From BQWY01 sp046351095 (GTDB lineage Bacteria; Nitrospirota; Nitrospiria; Nitrospirales; Nitrospiraceae), in NCBI GenBank assembly GCA_046351095.1, contig JAXLZC010000001.1, forward strand, positions 1,240,001 through 1,304,000: DNA of 64,000 nt, in the 5' to 3' direction. The notes beneath the pieces were generated by a model that did not search any database, was not told where the DNA came from, and saw only the letters and a list, made by a program, of their open reading frames with translations. Positions 23,379 through 31,041 of the stretch are shown piece after piece (the stretch's first letter is position 1; each line of letters begins with the position of its first letter). A program made the position numbers and the translations under genes.

Positions 23379-23657
23379 CCGATAAAACGTGATGTGCACG
23401 CGGTATTCCTGAATGGCCGCCCCGAGCGCCGCCTTCCCCATCGGGATGTTGGCGTCGATCGTCGCCTCGACCTTCGGATCGTCGATCTCGACCTCGTACC
23501 GCTGCTGCGCCTGCGTCAGCACCAAGCCGCCTTGTTTCACATCGCGCGGCATAAAAATCTCGAGCCACACTTCCTTCTCGACAAAACAGACATCCCGGAA
23601 CCGCTCGTAGAGCAGCGGCAACTTCTCCGGATCCGTTTCCTTCACACGGTCAGCCAT
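23370..23657 (-). CDS. Small protein of unknown function
   Basis: 95 residues from the ATG at 23657, which has AAGGA ten bases upstream; an ATG at 23675 adds six residues but lacks a ribosome site. No signal peptide. A helical N-terminus (P-E-K-L-P-L-L-Y-E-R-F) with one Cys leads to beta-like segments around WLEIFMPRDV and YEVEIDDPKVEAT. It lies six bases or so after an FmdB-like zinc-ribbon gene and is probably co-transcribed with it. Not recognised. Confidence 0.65.
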   Translation of the reverse strand: MADRVKETDPEKLPLLYERFRDVCFVEKEVWLEIFMPRDVKQGGLVLTQAQQRYEVEIDDPKVEATIDANIPMGKAALGAAIQEYRVHITFYRKG

Positions 23658-23681
23658 TGTTTTCAGATCCTTCATCGTCGG

Positions 23682-23957
23682 TTATTCATGGTCGTGCCCG
23701 GAACAGGCATGGCCTTCGGGGCGTGGCATAGTTGCGGGCGCGGGAATGCCGGAGAGGTTCAATCCAGTCGGTGCTGGCCCGGATACGTCGACGGCGCCGC
23801 TGCGCGCGGCAAACGAGGACATGATCCGCTCCATCGCCACGCCACATTCGCGACAAGCGGTCAGCGCCGGCTCCTTGATAGACTGGAGATATTCTTTCCG
23901 GCCTGAGCAGGCCGGTTGACGCTGACAGTGCGCGGCTTGGTATTCGTACAGCGGCAT
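23682..23957 (-). CDS. FmdB-like zinc-ribbon protein, atypical
   Basis: 91 residues. It begins MPLYEYQ and has a later CRECG, as in the FmdB regulatory-protein family, whose zinc ribbon usually reads MPxYEYxCxxC. Here the first Cys pair is displaced (HCQRQPAC), so zinc binding may use a different set. The C-terminus ends in a His/Cys/Asp-rich tail (HACSGHDHE) that could bind metal. FmdB proteins have no settled function. It lies in a minus-strand run with the exported protein before it and the small unknown after it. Confidence 0.75.
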   Translation of the reverse strand: MPLYEYQAAHCQRQPACSGRKEYLQSIKEPALTACRECGVAMERIMSSFAARSGAVDVSGPAPTGLNLSGIPAPATMPRPEGHACSGHDHE

Positions 23958-23989
23958 AACAGGATGGCGCCCGTCTCATGGTGAAAACG

Positions 23990-24673
23990 TTAGGGCGCGG
24001 TGCGGCTGGAGGGTGACGACAACGACGAGGCAGGATCACGAACGAGAAAATGCATCGTCCCGACTTGGTTGGCCGAATGGAACGGCTGCTGCCCGATCGG
24101 CGTGATGTAAATCTTCACAAGATAGCGCCCCGTCGGCCAGGTCCCGCCGCCGGTCGGCTTCAGCTCCAAAAACCCATACCGCGAATGGCCCGGCTGTTCG
24201 AGCACGTCCCGCCCACGAGCCGGCTCGACCGGCGCCCCATCATCCTTCAACAGAAACCACTGGGCGCTGAATTGGACGGGATCTTCCACCGGCGCGGATT
24301 CGAACACGATGTAAATCGGATCGCCGTTCGGCAGGAACTCCGAGCCCGGCTCGACCGGCTTAAACCGTGGATCTTGCGTGTACCACCCGTGGCGACCGAA
24401 CGAGTCCCACTCGATCTCGTACCCCTTCGCCATTTTGATCCAGGTGAAGAGCGACTGGGGGACACCACGAATCTGTTTATCGAAATTGGGAAGCGGCGTC
24501 TGATCGATTTCGGTCTGCTGCTGCTCCTTCGGCGCCATGAGGTCGACGGCGTGGACCGACCCGACTGCGGCCATCGAGAATCCGAACACCAGCAACGCAA
24601 CAACCTGCAGACGTCCGCAAGCGACAGGCGCCGCCTTGCGTCGTGCACCAAGATTGTCCGCTCGACGTTTCAC
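23990..24673 (-). CDS. Predicted exported protein of unknown function
   Basis: 227 residues from the GTG at 24673, which has GAGG eight bases upstream. A basic N-region and hydrophobic core (LQVVALLVFGFSMAAVGSVHA) make a typical signal peptide. The mature protein is beta-rich with Gly/Pro turns (FLPNGDPIYIVFES, TGRYLVKIYI) and no Cys, resembling a secreted beta-sandwich domain, but I do not recognise it. The frame stays open to 24781, giving an unlikely longer N-terminus. It leads a three-gene minus-strand run. Confidence 0.7.
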   Translation of the reverse strand: MKRRADNLGARRKAAPVACGRLQVVALLVFGFSMAAVGSVHAVDLMAPKEQQQTEIDQTPLPNFDKQIRGVPQSLFTWIKMAKGYEIEWDSFGRHGWYTQDPRFKPVEPGSEFLPNGDPIYIVFESAPVEDPVQFSAQWFLLKDDGAPVEPARGRDVLEQPGHSRYGFLELKPTGGGTWPTGRYLVKIYITPIGQQPFHSANQVGTMHFLVRDPASSLSSPSSRTAP

Positions 24674-24797
24674 CACACCGGCCTCACGATTTATTCGATG
24701 TGTATAGGCCACCAGGGCGGCCGATCTTGCGCAACAAGCGTACCGAAGCCCTGCCGCCGTTGCAACAGCGGCCCGCCGCATACGCTGCTCTCAGCCG

Positions 24798-25022
24798 TTA
24801 GTACCCGGACGGCGACGCAGGCATCCCCTGCCGCTCTTCCTGCTTGAGCCGGTCGAAACTCCGATCCGCATTCTGCTTCACATCTTGCACAGACGGCTGC
24901 GCCATCGGCTTCGGTGCGGACGATTGGCAGCCGCTTGCAGCAAATGCGACCGCGAAGACCAGCGTTCCCATCGTCAGCATCATGACCGGTGGCGTTCTGT
25001 ATCGCCCCAACATCGACATCAT
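24798..25022 (-). CDS. Small lipoprotein
   Basis: 74 residues from the ATG at 25022, placed six bases after GGAG. A hydrophobic stretch ends in ASGC, a lipobox, and the short mature part is polar and charged (about 35 residues), with no recognisable domain. It is likely a lipid-anchored envelope peptide. It diverges from the yqeY-like gene across a 222-base spacer holding promoters for both. Confidence 0.7.
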   Translation of the reverse strand: MMSMLGRYRTPPVMMLTMGTLVFAVAFAASGCQSSAPKPMAQPSVQDVKQNADRSFDRLKQEERQGMPASPSGY

Positions 25023-25071
25023 CGGCCGCTCCCTTCGTTCGAACATTCACCGCTACGCCCATCCGAGGCCT

Positions 25072-25100
25072 ACTGTACCAAACCTTCACGAGCATGGCAC
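25072..25100 (-). promoter_or_regulatory. Candidate promoter of the small lipoprotein gene
   Basis: Minus strand: GTGCCA (25095-25100), 17-base spacer, TACAGT (25072-25077). Confidence 0.4.
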
Positions 25101-25147
25101 GAGCCTGCGCGACGCCGGCAGTTTCGGCGGCAGGCGGACACGTCGGA

Positions 25148-25176
25148 TTGACAGGACTCGCCTACGTGCGTATGCT
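25148..25176 (+). promoter_or_regulatory. Sigma-70 promoter of the YqeY gene
   Basis: Perfect TTGACA, 17-base spacer, TATGCT, about 70 bases before the start codon. Confidence 0.7.
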
Positions 25177-25244
25177 TTTGCACGTTCTACGGAACTCTAC
25201 GCAGCACCACGTTTCGCATCGTCGCCCAGCCGATAAGGAGCCCT

Positions 25245-25691
25245 ATGTCACTGCCGGACCGTCTCACGCAAGATTTGCAACAAGCGATGAAGGCGCGCGA
25301 CCAACTTCGAATGGACGTGATCCGCATGATCAAGGCGGCGTTCCAAAAACGCGAGATCGAACTCAAGAAGGATCTGGACGATGCGGAGATGAGCCGCATC
25401 ATGACGACGCTGATCAAACAACGGCGCGAGTCGATCGAAATGTACGACAAAGCGCAGCGGACCGACCTGGCGGGCAAGGAACGTCAGGAGATCGGCATCA
25501 TCGAGACGTATTTGCCCAAAGCCTTGTCGCAGGATGAACTGACGGCGATCGTCGATAGAATCATTCGCGAAGCCGGTAGCCCGACGATCAAAGACATGGG
25601 CACGATCATGAAAGCCACAATGGCTGCCATCGGCACCGCGCCGGTGGACGGCAAAGTCGTCAGCGAGTTGGTCCGCTCGAAGTTGAAGTAA
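25245..25691 (+). CDS. GatB/YqeY domain protein
   Basis: 148 residues, full length for YqeY. The sequence opens with LTQDLQQAMKARDQLRMDVIRM and continues through KQRRESIEMYDKAQRTDLAGKE and IIETYLPKALSQDEL, all characteristic. The fold resembles the C-terminal tail of GatB, which binds tRNA in the amidotransferase that corrects mischarged tRNA; the exact role of the free-standing form is unsettled. It stands alone with its own promoter. A weak hairpin (CGAGGC...GCCTCG, 25728-25744) follows it. Confidence 0.93.
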   Translation: MSLPDRLTQDLQQAMKARDQLRMDVIRMIKAAFQKREIELKKDLDDAEMSRIMTTLIKQRRESIEMYDKAQRTDLAGKERQEIGIIETYLPKALSQDELTAIVDRIIREAGSPTIKDMGTIMKATMAAIGTAPVDGKVVSELVRSKLK

Positions 25692-25895
25692 TATCCGCGT
25701 TACGTCCATTTCGCGCCGCCCTATCGACGAGGCCTGACGCCTCGAGTCCTTCACTACTTCCCGACGTTGCGCCTAGATGCTACGTCCTAGGTAAACGTGA
25801 TAAAGAAATCATCCGAGCGATCCGGCCGCCTGCACACCGGATCGTGACCTGTCCGAGCCGGGTTTGATTGATCGCCGCAGGATATATCGTTCTCC

Positions 25896-25924
25896 TTGCC
25901 AGAATTTTGCTACGAGAATAGACT
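25896..25924 (+). promoter_or_regulatory. Candidate promoter of the signalling cluster
   Basis: TTGCCA, 17-base spacer, TAGACT, about 50 bases before the GTG at 25973. An eight-base inverted repeat (CGATCCGG 25818-25825, CCGGATCG 25837-25844) lies about 50 bases upstream and could be an operator. Confidence 0.5.
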
Positions 25925-25972
25925 GAGGCCGTTTAGACCTGCCGCATTGCGCCTATCAGTGAAAGGACGTCC

Positions 25973-26614
25973 GTGAGCATCCTGATCGTCGACGATTCGC
26001 CGGACCAACGCGCCCTCTTGGCCACGGTCCTCCGGAAAGCCGGACACGAAGATGTGTTGATGGCCGGAACGGCCTCCGAAGCCTTTCAATTCCTCGGCCT
26101 CGAAGCCGGCTCGACCAAACCCATCGCCCCAGACCTCATTATGCTCGACATCATGATGCCGGACTCCGACGGCGTCTCGACCTGCCGCACCATCAAGAAG
26201 GCGGCATCGCTCAGCGACGTGCCGGTCATCATGGTCACCGCCAAGACGGAAACCGCGTCCCTCCAAGACGCCTTCGCGGCCGGCGCCATGGACTTCATCA
26301 CCAAACCGGTGAACACCGTCGAGCTGAACGCCCGTGTCGCATCCGCCCTCGCGCTCAAGCACGAGATGGACCGCCGCAAGCTACGCGAACGCGAACTCCG
26401 CGAGCGGAACGAGGAGCTCCACCGCGCGCTCAGCGAGGTGAAGGTGCTCCGCGGCTTGATCCCCATTTGCTCCGGCTGCAAAAAAATCCGCAACGACCAC
26501 GGCTACTGGCAGCAGATCGAGGAATACGTCCAAGAACATTCCGAAGCCGCCTTCAGCCATGGCCTCTGCCTCCCCTGTGCGAAACGGCTTTATCCTGGTC
26601 TTTACCCAGAGTAG
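25973..26614 (+). CDS. Response regulator with C-terminal Cys-rich output tail
   Basis: 213 residues. The receiver domain (about 1-125) has the acidic pocket D7-D8 and acceptor D59, and the Lys in FITKPV. A coiled-coil linker leads to a C-terminal segment with CSGCKKIRN, GYWQQIEEYVQEHS and FSHGLCLPCAKRLYP: two CxxC pairs bracketing a conserved aromatic stretch. This tail recurs in receiver proteins of Nitrospirota and related phyla but has no established function; a zinc site is likely. The GTG start follows AGGA by five bases. Its receiver closely resembles that of the next gene, including the same insertion, suggesting duplication. Confidence 0.88.
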   Translation: MSILIVDDSPDQRALLATVLRKAGHEDVLMAGTASEAFQFLGLEAGSTKPIAPDLIMLDIMMPDSDGVSTCRTIKKAASLSDVPVIMVTAKTETASLQDAFAAGAMDFITKPVNTVELNARVASALALKHEMDRRKLRERELRERNEELHRALSEVKVLRGLIPICSGCKKIRNDHGYWQQIEEYVQEHSEAAFSHGLCLPCAKRLYPGLYPE

Positions 26615-26726
26615 TTGATAGCGTACAGAGACCGCATCGGACAGCGCCGCGCCGCGTTCCGCCCTCGGATCCTGCCTAGGGATTCGACCGGACAGGCCGC
26701 ATGGCGCAGGAGTCTTCGCACGCACC

Positions 26727-27695
26727 ATGGCTATTCTGATTGTCGATGACTCGGCCGACGACCGCCTCCTGGTCAAGTCGATCCTGACCTCGTCCGGCTA
26801 TACGGACGTCATCCTGGCCGATTCGGCCGCCTCCGCCTTCCGCTACCTTGGCCTGGACGGGCATCCGCCGTCGTCACCTGCCGTCGACCTGATCCTGATG
26901 GATATCGTGATGCCGTCGATGAACGGCATCGAAGCCTGCCGCCAAATCAAAGCGGTGGAGCGTTTGCGCGACCTCCCGATCATCATGGTGACGGTGAAGA
27001 CCGACCCCGTCGATCTGCAACTCGCGTTTGCGGCGGGCGCGTTGGACTACATCGGCAAACCCATCGCGAAGATGGAACTGCTGACGCGTGTGCGCTCCGT
27101 CTTGCGCCTCATCCACGAGATCGAACGTCGGCGCTCGCGCGAGCAAGAACTCCTCGAAGTCATGCGCCAACTCCAAGAAGCGAATCAAATGCTGCTGCGG
27201 CTCTCCAGCCTGGACGGGCTCACGGGCATCACCAATCGCCGCCAGTTCGACGAATTTCTCGACCAAGAGTGGCGACGCGGCGCGCGCGAGGCGACGCCGT
27301 TGTCCCTCATCATGCTCGATATCGACAAGTTCAAGGAATACAACGACGCGCACGGCCATCAAGCGGGCGACGAATGTTTGCGGCAAGTCGCGGCCGCATT
27401 AACCGGGGCCGTGAATCGACCGGGCGACTTGGTGGCGCGGTACGGCGGGGACGAATTTGCGGTCGTCTTACCGGGCACCCCGGCGGAAGGCGCGACGCAA
27501 GTTGCGGAAGTCTTACGGCGCCGCGTCGAAGCGCTCGACATCACGCATACCGCCGGTGCCCGCGTCACGATCAGCTTGGGCATCGCCGGCATGATGCCGA
27601 CACGCGACACGTCCTACAGCGAATTGATCGGCGCAGCGGACCAGGCGCTCTATCGAGCGAAAGAAGGCGGGCGTAACGCCGTCCGCAGTCGCTGA
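26727..27695 (+). CDS. Receiver-GGDEF diguanylate cyclase (PleD-like)
   Basis: 322 residues. An N-terminal receiver (D7-D8, acceptor D59) is joined by a coiled linker to a GGDEF domain whose active-site motif GGDEF (240-244) is intact. The inhibitory site R231-P-G-D234 stands five residues before it, so the enzyme should be feedback-inhibited by product. Phosphorylation would dimerise it to make cyclic di-GMP from two GTP. It follows the Cys-tailed receiver by 112 bases and precedes a hybrid kinase, its probable phosphate source. A PilZ receptor is encoded at 1431. Confidence 0.95.
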   Translation: MAILIVDDSADDRLLVKSILTSSGYTDVILADSAASAFRYLGLDGHPPSSPAVDLILMDIVMPSMNGIEACRQIKAVERLRDLPIIMVTVKTDPVDLQLAFAAGALDYIGKPIAKMELLTRVRSVLRLIHEIERRRSREQELLEVMRQLQEANQMLLRLSSLDGLTGITNRRQFDEFLDQEWRRGAREATPLSLIMLDIDKFKEYNDAHGHQAGDECLRQVAAALTGAVNRPGDLVARYGGDEFAVVLPGTPAEGATQVAEVLRRRVEALDITHTAGARVTISLGIAGMMPTRDTSYSELIGAADQALYRAKEGGRNAVRSR

Positions 27696-27761
27696 GCGCG
27701 GCAGTCGCGAGTACTTGTTCGCATTCCCTACATCGCAGGGTTTGGCATCGAGGTAATCACC

Positions 27762-30521
27762 GTGAGCGGCGCTCCTGTGTTTGCATTGCCTGCAGGCGAC
27801 TATAACGACGGGAGCCCACGCCCCTCGTCTCGCGCCGCACAGCCGCAATCGCCGACACCACCGACACCACCAGCATCCGACCCAGTCGTCCCGTCGACAC
27901 ATCGCTTCGATTCCTTGTCGCAGTGGTGCCTGCACCGCATCAGCGACATCGTCTTCTGGATCGACCTCGAAGGACGCCTCGTCGCCGTCAACGAAAGCGC
28001 CTGCCGCACACTCGGGTATACCGAAGCCGAGTTGCTCACGCGCCCACTCGCCGACATCGACCGCCACTTCACGACGACACCCTGGCCGGAGCAATGGGCC
28101 GGGCCACAACGGCCATCCGCCGTGCTGGAATCCTCCTATCGCCGTAAGGACGGCAGCCTCTTCCCAGTCGAGATCTCGGTGCACTACGTCGAGCACGAGG
28201 GTGCGCCCTACTATTTTGTATCCGTACGGAATATCACCGAGAAAAAACACGCCGAAGTGCGGGACCTGCTGCGCCGCGAAACGGTGGAGGCGCAGCAAGA
28301 GTCGATGATCCGACTGATGGCCACACCGGCCATCTACCTTGGTCAAATGCAGACGGCGTTTCAGCTGCTCACGAAGACGGCCAGCTGGTTCCTGCGCGTG
28401 CGCCGCGTCGGTCTATGGTTGTTCGACGCAACACGCACCGAATTGTTGATGCAGGACCTGCACGATCGGAACGAAGGCAGCGTCGGCGTCAATTGGAGCG
28501 AAGGCATCGCGCGAGTCTTGCGCGTCGAACGGTATCCGGGCTTTGCGCAGGCGTTGGAGCACGAGCAGTTGGCGATCGACGCCTCCGACGCCGTCACGGA
28601 TCCCCGTACGCGCCATCTGCTCAACGACTACCTCGCGCCGGCGCATATCGGCGCACTCTTGGCCGTGCCCATCCGCATGCACGGACGTGTGGTCGGCGCC
28701 CTGACGCACGAGCACGTCGGCGGTCCGCGTCACTGGACGCCGGACGAAGTGTCGTTCGCCAGTTCGCTCGCGACCGTCGCCACCGTCGTCATGCAGGAAC
28801 ATGAACGTCGCCAAACCGAGCAGGCCCTGCGTGTGGCGAAAGAAGCGGCGGAAGTCGCCAACTCCGCCAAAAGCGATTTTCTCGCGACGATGAGCCACGA
28901 GATCCGCACGCCGATGAACGCCATCGTCGGCATGGCCGACCTGTTGTGGGAAACGGAGATGTCGCACGATCAGCGGAAATACGTGCGCATCTTCCGCCGC
29001 GCCGGCAATACGCTGCTGACGTTGCTCAACGATATTCTCGATCTCTCGAAGATCGAAGCCGGTCACCTGGAATTGGAATCCGTCGAATTCGACGTCCACG
29101 AATTGATCGACAAGATCGTCGAACTGATGGGCTTACGGGCGAACGAAAAAGGCGTGGAGCTCGTGGCCTACGTCGCGCCGGACGTGCCCGCCATGCTCGT
29201 CGGCGACCCGACGCGCCTGCAGCAGATCGTCACGAACTTGCTCAGCAACGCCGTGAAGTTCACCGAACAGGGCTTCGTCATTCTCCGTGTGATGCGAGAC
29301 ACCGAGGATGCGCGCCCCGGCGCCATCCGAATTACGGTCGAAGACAGCGGCATCGGCATCGCCGCGGACAAACTGACCTCCGTCTTCCAGAACTTTACGC
29401 AAGCCAACAGTACGATCACGCGCCGCTACGGCGGCACCGGGCTCGGCCTGTCGATCTGTCGCCGCCTCGTCGAATTGATGGGCGGCCGCATCTGGGTGAC
29501 GAGCGAATTGGGCGTCGGCAGTAGCTTCGCCTGTACGATTCCGCTGGTCCCTTCGCCGACGAGCCTCCGGAGCGCCGAGGAGCTCGACAGCGACCTGCGC
29601 GGGCTCCGCGCGCTCATCGTCGACGACTACGAGGTGAACCGGACGATCATGCACGAGTGGCTCACGGCCTGGGGCATCGACGCCACGCTCTGCGCCACAG
29701 GCGACGAAGCCGTGGCGAGTATCGAGACGGGCCGCGCGTCCGACGTCGCCTACGACTTTGTGTTGCTGGATGCGCACCTCAATGGCGCCTCCGGATTCGA
29801 TGTCGCCGAACACCTGACACGCGCCGCGCAACCGCTCGAATTCGGCACGGCTGCCCCCGCGACCGTCTCATCTGGAGACACGCGCCCGGCGCCAAGCATC
29901 GTGATGTTGGTGTCGAAGAACTGGGCCGACGACATTGCCAAGACCTACGAACGCAAACTCGGCGGCTACATCATCAAGCCGCTCCGCCGTGCGGAACTGC
30001 AGAAAACCTTGTCGATCGCGCTCGGCCGCACGAAGGGGCAGCCATCTCCCCATCCCGTAACGAGCGACGGAGCAACACAGACGCAGAGTCCTGCGGCACC
30101 CGACGCTGTCGCCTCGACAGCCGCGTCGGCCCATGTGGCACCGCTCCGTATTTTGTTGGTCGACGATTCGTCGGACAACCGTGTGTTGATCCAAAGTTAC
30201 CTCAAGCATAAACCCGACGAGATCGTCACCGCGGAAGACGGCGCCTCAGCCGTCGCCGCGTTCAAGATCCAGCGCTTCGACATCGTCCTGATGGACATGC
30301 AAATGCCCGTGATGGACGGCTACACCGCCACACGCACCATCCGGGCGTGGGAGCAAGCCGAGCGCCGCACGCCGACACCGATCATCGCCCTGACCGCCCT
30401 GGTGGTGAAAGAAGACATGACCTCGCTCACCGAGGCCGGGTGCACAAGTTACCTGGCCAAGCCCATCCGCAAGGCCACCTTGATGAGCGCACTGGACCGC
30501 TATCGCACAGGAGCCTCATGA
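27762..30521 (+). CDS. Hybrid sensor histidine kinase, PAS-GAF-HisKA-HATPase-REC-REC
   Basis: 919 residues, cytoplasmic (no membrane segment). Order: a Pro-rich N-terminus, PAS (about 50-160), GAF (about 185-345), HisKA with H379 in TMSHEIRTPMNA, HATPase with NLLSNAVKF and GTGLGLSI, then two receivers with acceptors D670 and D845. The first receiver has an extra Ala/Thr-rich insertion before its last strand. A soluble small-molecule, redox or light cue is possible through PAS and GAF. The GTG start is inferred. The stop overlaps the HPt gene start (ATGA), giving a complete His-Asp-His relay. Confidence 0.94.
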   Translation: MSGAPVFALPAGDYNDGSPRPSSRAAQPQSPTPPTPPASDPVVPSTHRFDSLSQWCLHRISDIVFWIDLEGRLVAVNESACRTLGYTEAELLTRPLADIDRHFTTTPWPEQWAGPQRPSAVLESSYRRKDGSLFPVEISVHYVEHEGAPYYFVSVRNITEKKHAEVRDLLRRETVEAQQESMIRLMATPAIYLGQMQTAFQLLTKTASWFLRVRRVGLWLFDATRTELLMQDLHDRNEGSVGVNWSEGIARVLRVERYPGFAQALEHEQLAIDASDAVTDPRTRHLLNDYLAPAHIGALLAVPIRMHGRVVGALTHEHVGGPRHWTPDEVSFASSLATVATVVMQEHERRQTEQALRVAKEAAEVANSAKSDFLATMSHEIRTPMNAIVGMADLLWETEMSHDQRKYVRIFRRAGNTLLTLLNDILDLSKIEAGHLELESVEFDVHELIDKIVELMGLRANEKGVELVAYVAPDVPAMLVGDPTRLQQIVTNLLSNAVKFTEQGFVILRVMRDTEDARPGAIRITVEDSGIGIAADKLTSVFQNFTQANSTITRRYGGTGLGLSICRRLVELMGGRIWVTSELGVGSSFACTIPLVPSPTSLRSAEELDSDLRGLRALIVDDYEVNRTIMHEWLTAWGIDATLCATGDEAVASIETGRASDVAYDFVLLDAHLNGASGFDVAEHLTRAAQPLEFGTAAPATVSSGDTRPAPSIVMLVSKNWADDIAKTYERKLGGYIIKPLRRAELQKTLSIALGRTKGQPSPHPVTSDGATQTQSPAAPDAVASTAASAHVAPLRILLVDDSSDNRVLIQSYLKHKPDEIVTAEDGASAVAAFKIQRFDIVLMDMQMPVMDGYTATRTIRAWEQAERRTPTPIIALTALVVKEDMTSLTEAGCTSYLAKPIRKATLMSALDRYRTGAS

Positions 30522-30877
30522 GCTACCCTCGCACGGCACAGGCCGACACCGCACCGACCGTTTCAACTGAGAACACCCAGCCGATTCACGTGACGATCGA
30601 TGAGGCGCTGGAGGAACTGATCCCGACGTTTCTTGCGAATCGTCGTAAGGATGTCGAGACGCTGCGTCAGGCGCTGGCGACGTCCGACTTTCGCAGCATT
30701 CAACTGCTCGGCCACCGGTTACGGGGCGACGCCGGCGGCTACGGATTCGAGGCGATGGGCGAGATGGGGACGAAGTTGGAAGCGGCGGCTGAACGTCAGG
30801 ATTGCGAGGCCATCGAGAGACAGATCGCCCTGTTTGTCGACTACCTGAACCGCGTGCGCATTACCTACCAGGCGTAG
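30518..30877 (+). CDS. HPt (histidine phosphotransfer) domain protein
   Basis: 119 residues, helical. The phospho-accepting His is H66 in LLGHRLRGDAGGYGF, matching the H-x-L-K/R-G-x5-G pattern of HPt domains. It starts within the stop codon of the hybrid kinase, so the two are made together, and it should shuttle phosphate from the kinase's receivers to separate regulators, most plausibly the two receiver proteins encoded upstream. A disordered 30-residue N-terminus precedes the helices. Confidence 0.92.
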   Translation: MSYPRTAQADTAPTVSTENTQPIHVTIDEALEELIPTFLANRRKDVETLRQALATSDFRSIQLLGHRLRGDAGGYGFEAMGEMGTKLEAAAERQDCEAIERQIALFVDYLNRVRITYQA

Positions 30878-30949
30878 CACCTCACGCCTCTCGTTGTTCG
30901 TCGTTCGTCAGTCGTTCTTCGTCAGACATTATTTGGCAGGCTCCTCCGT

Positions 30950-30991
30950 CTCCCGTCTCCCGTCTCCCGTCTCCCGTCTGACATCTCCCGT
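30950..30991 (+). repeat. Heptamer tandem array CTCCCGT
   Basis: Four perfect CTCCCGT units (30950-30977), one degenerate unit, one more perfect unit. A GTCGTTCGTCAG module lies at 30900-30911, as at 47682. Confidence 0.85.
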
Positions 30992-31041
30992 CCTCGCCCT
31001 GCCTTGCGCCGCCTCTCTGAAGATGCGATCCTCGGCCCGTC

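Noticed and set aside
25896..25920. Sigma-54 promoter before the signalling cluster
   Set aside because: TTGCC and TTGCT are present but there is no GG at the -24 position with correct spacing to GC.
30950..30991. CRISPR-like array
   Set aside because: Units are 7 bases with no spacers and no cas genes are nearby.
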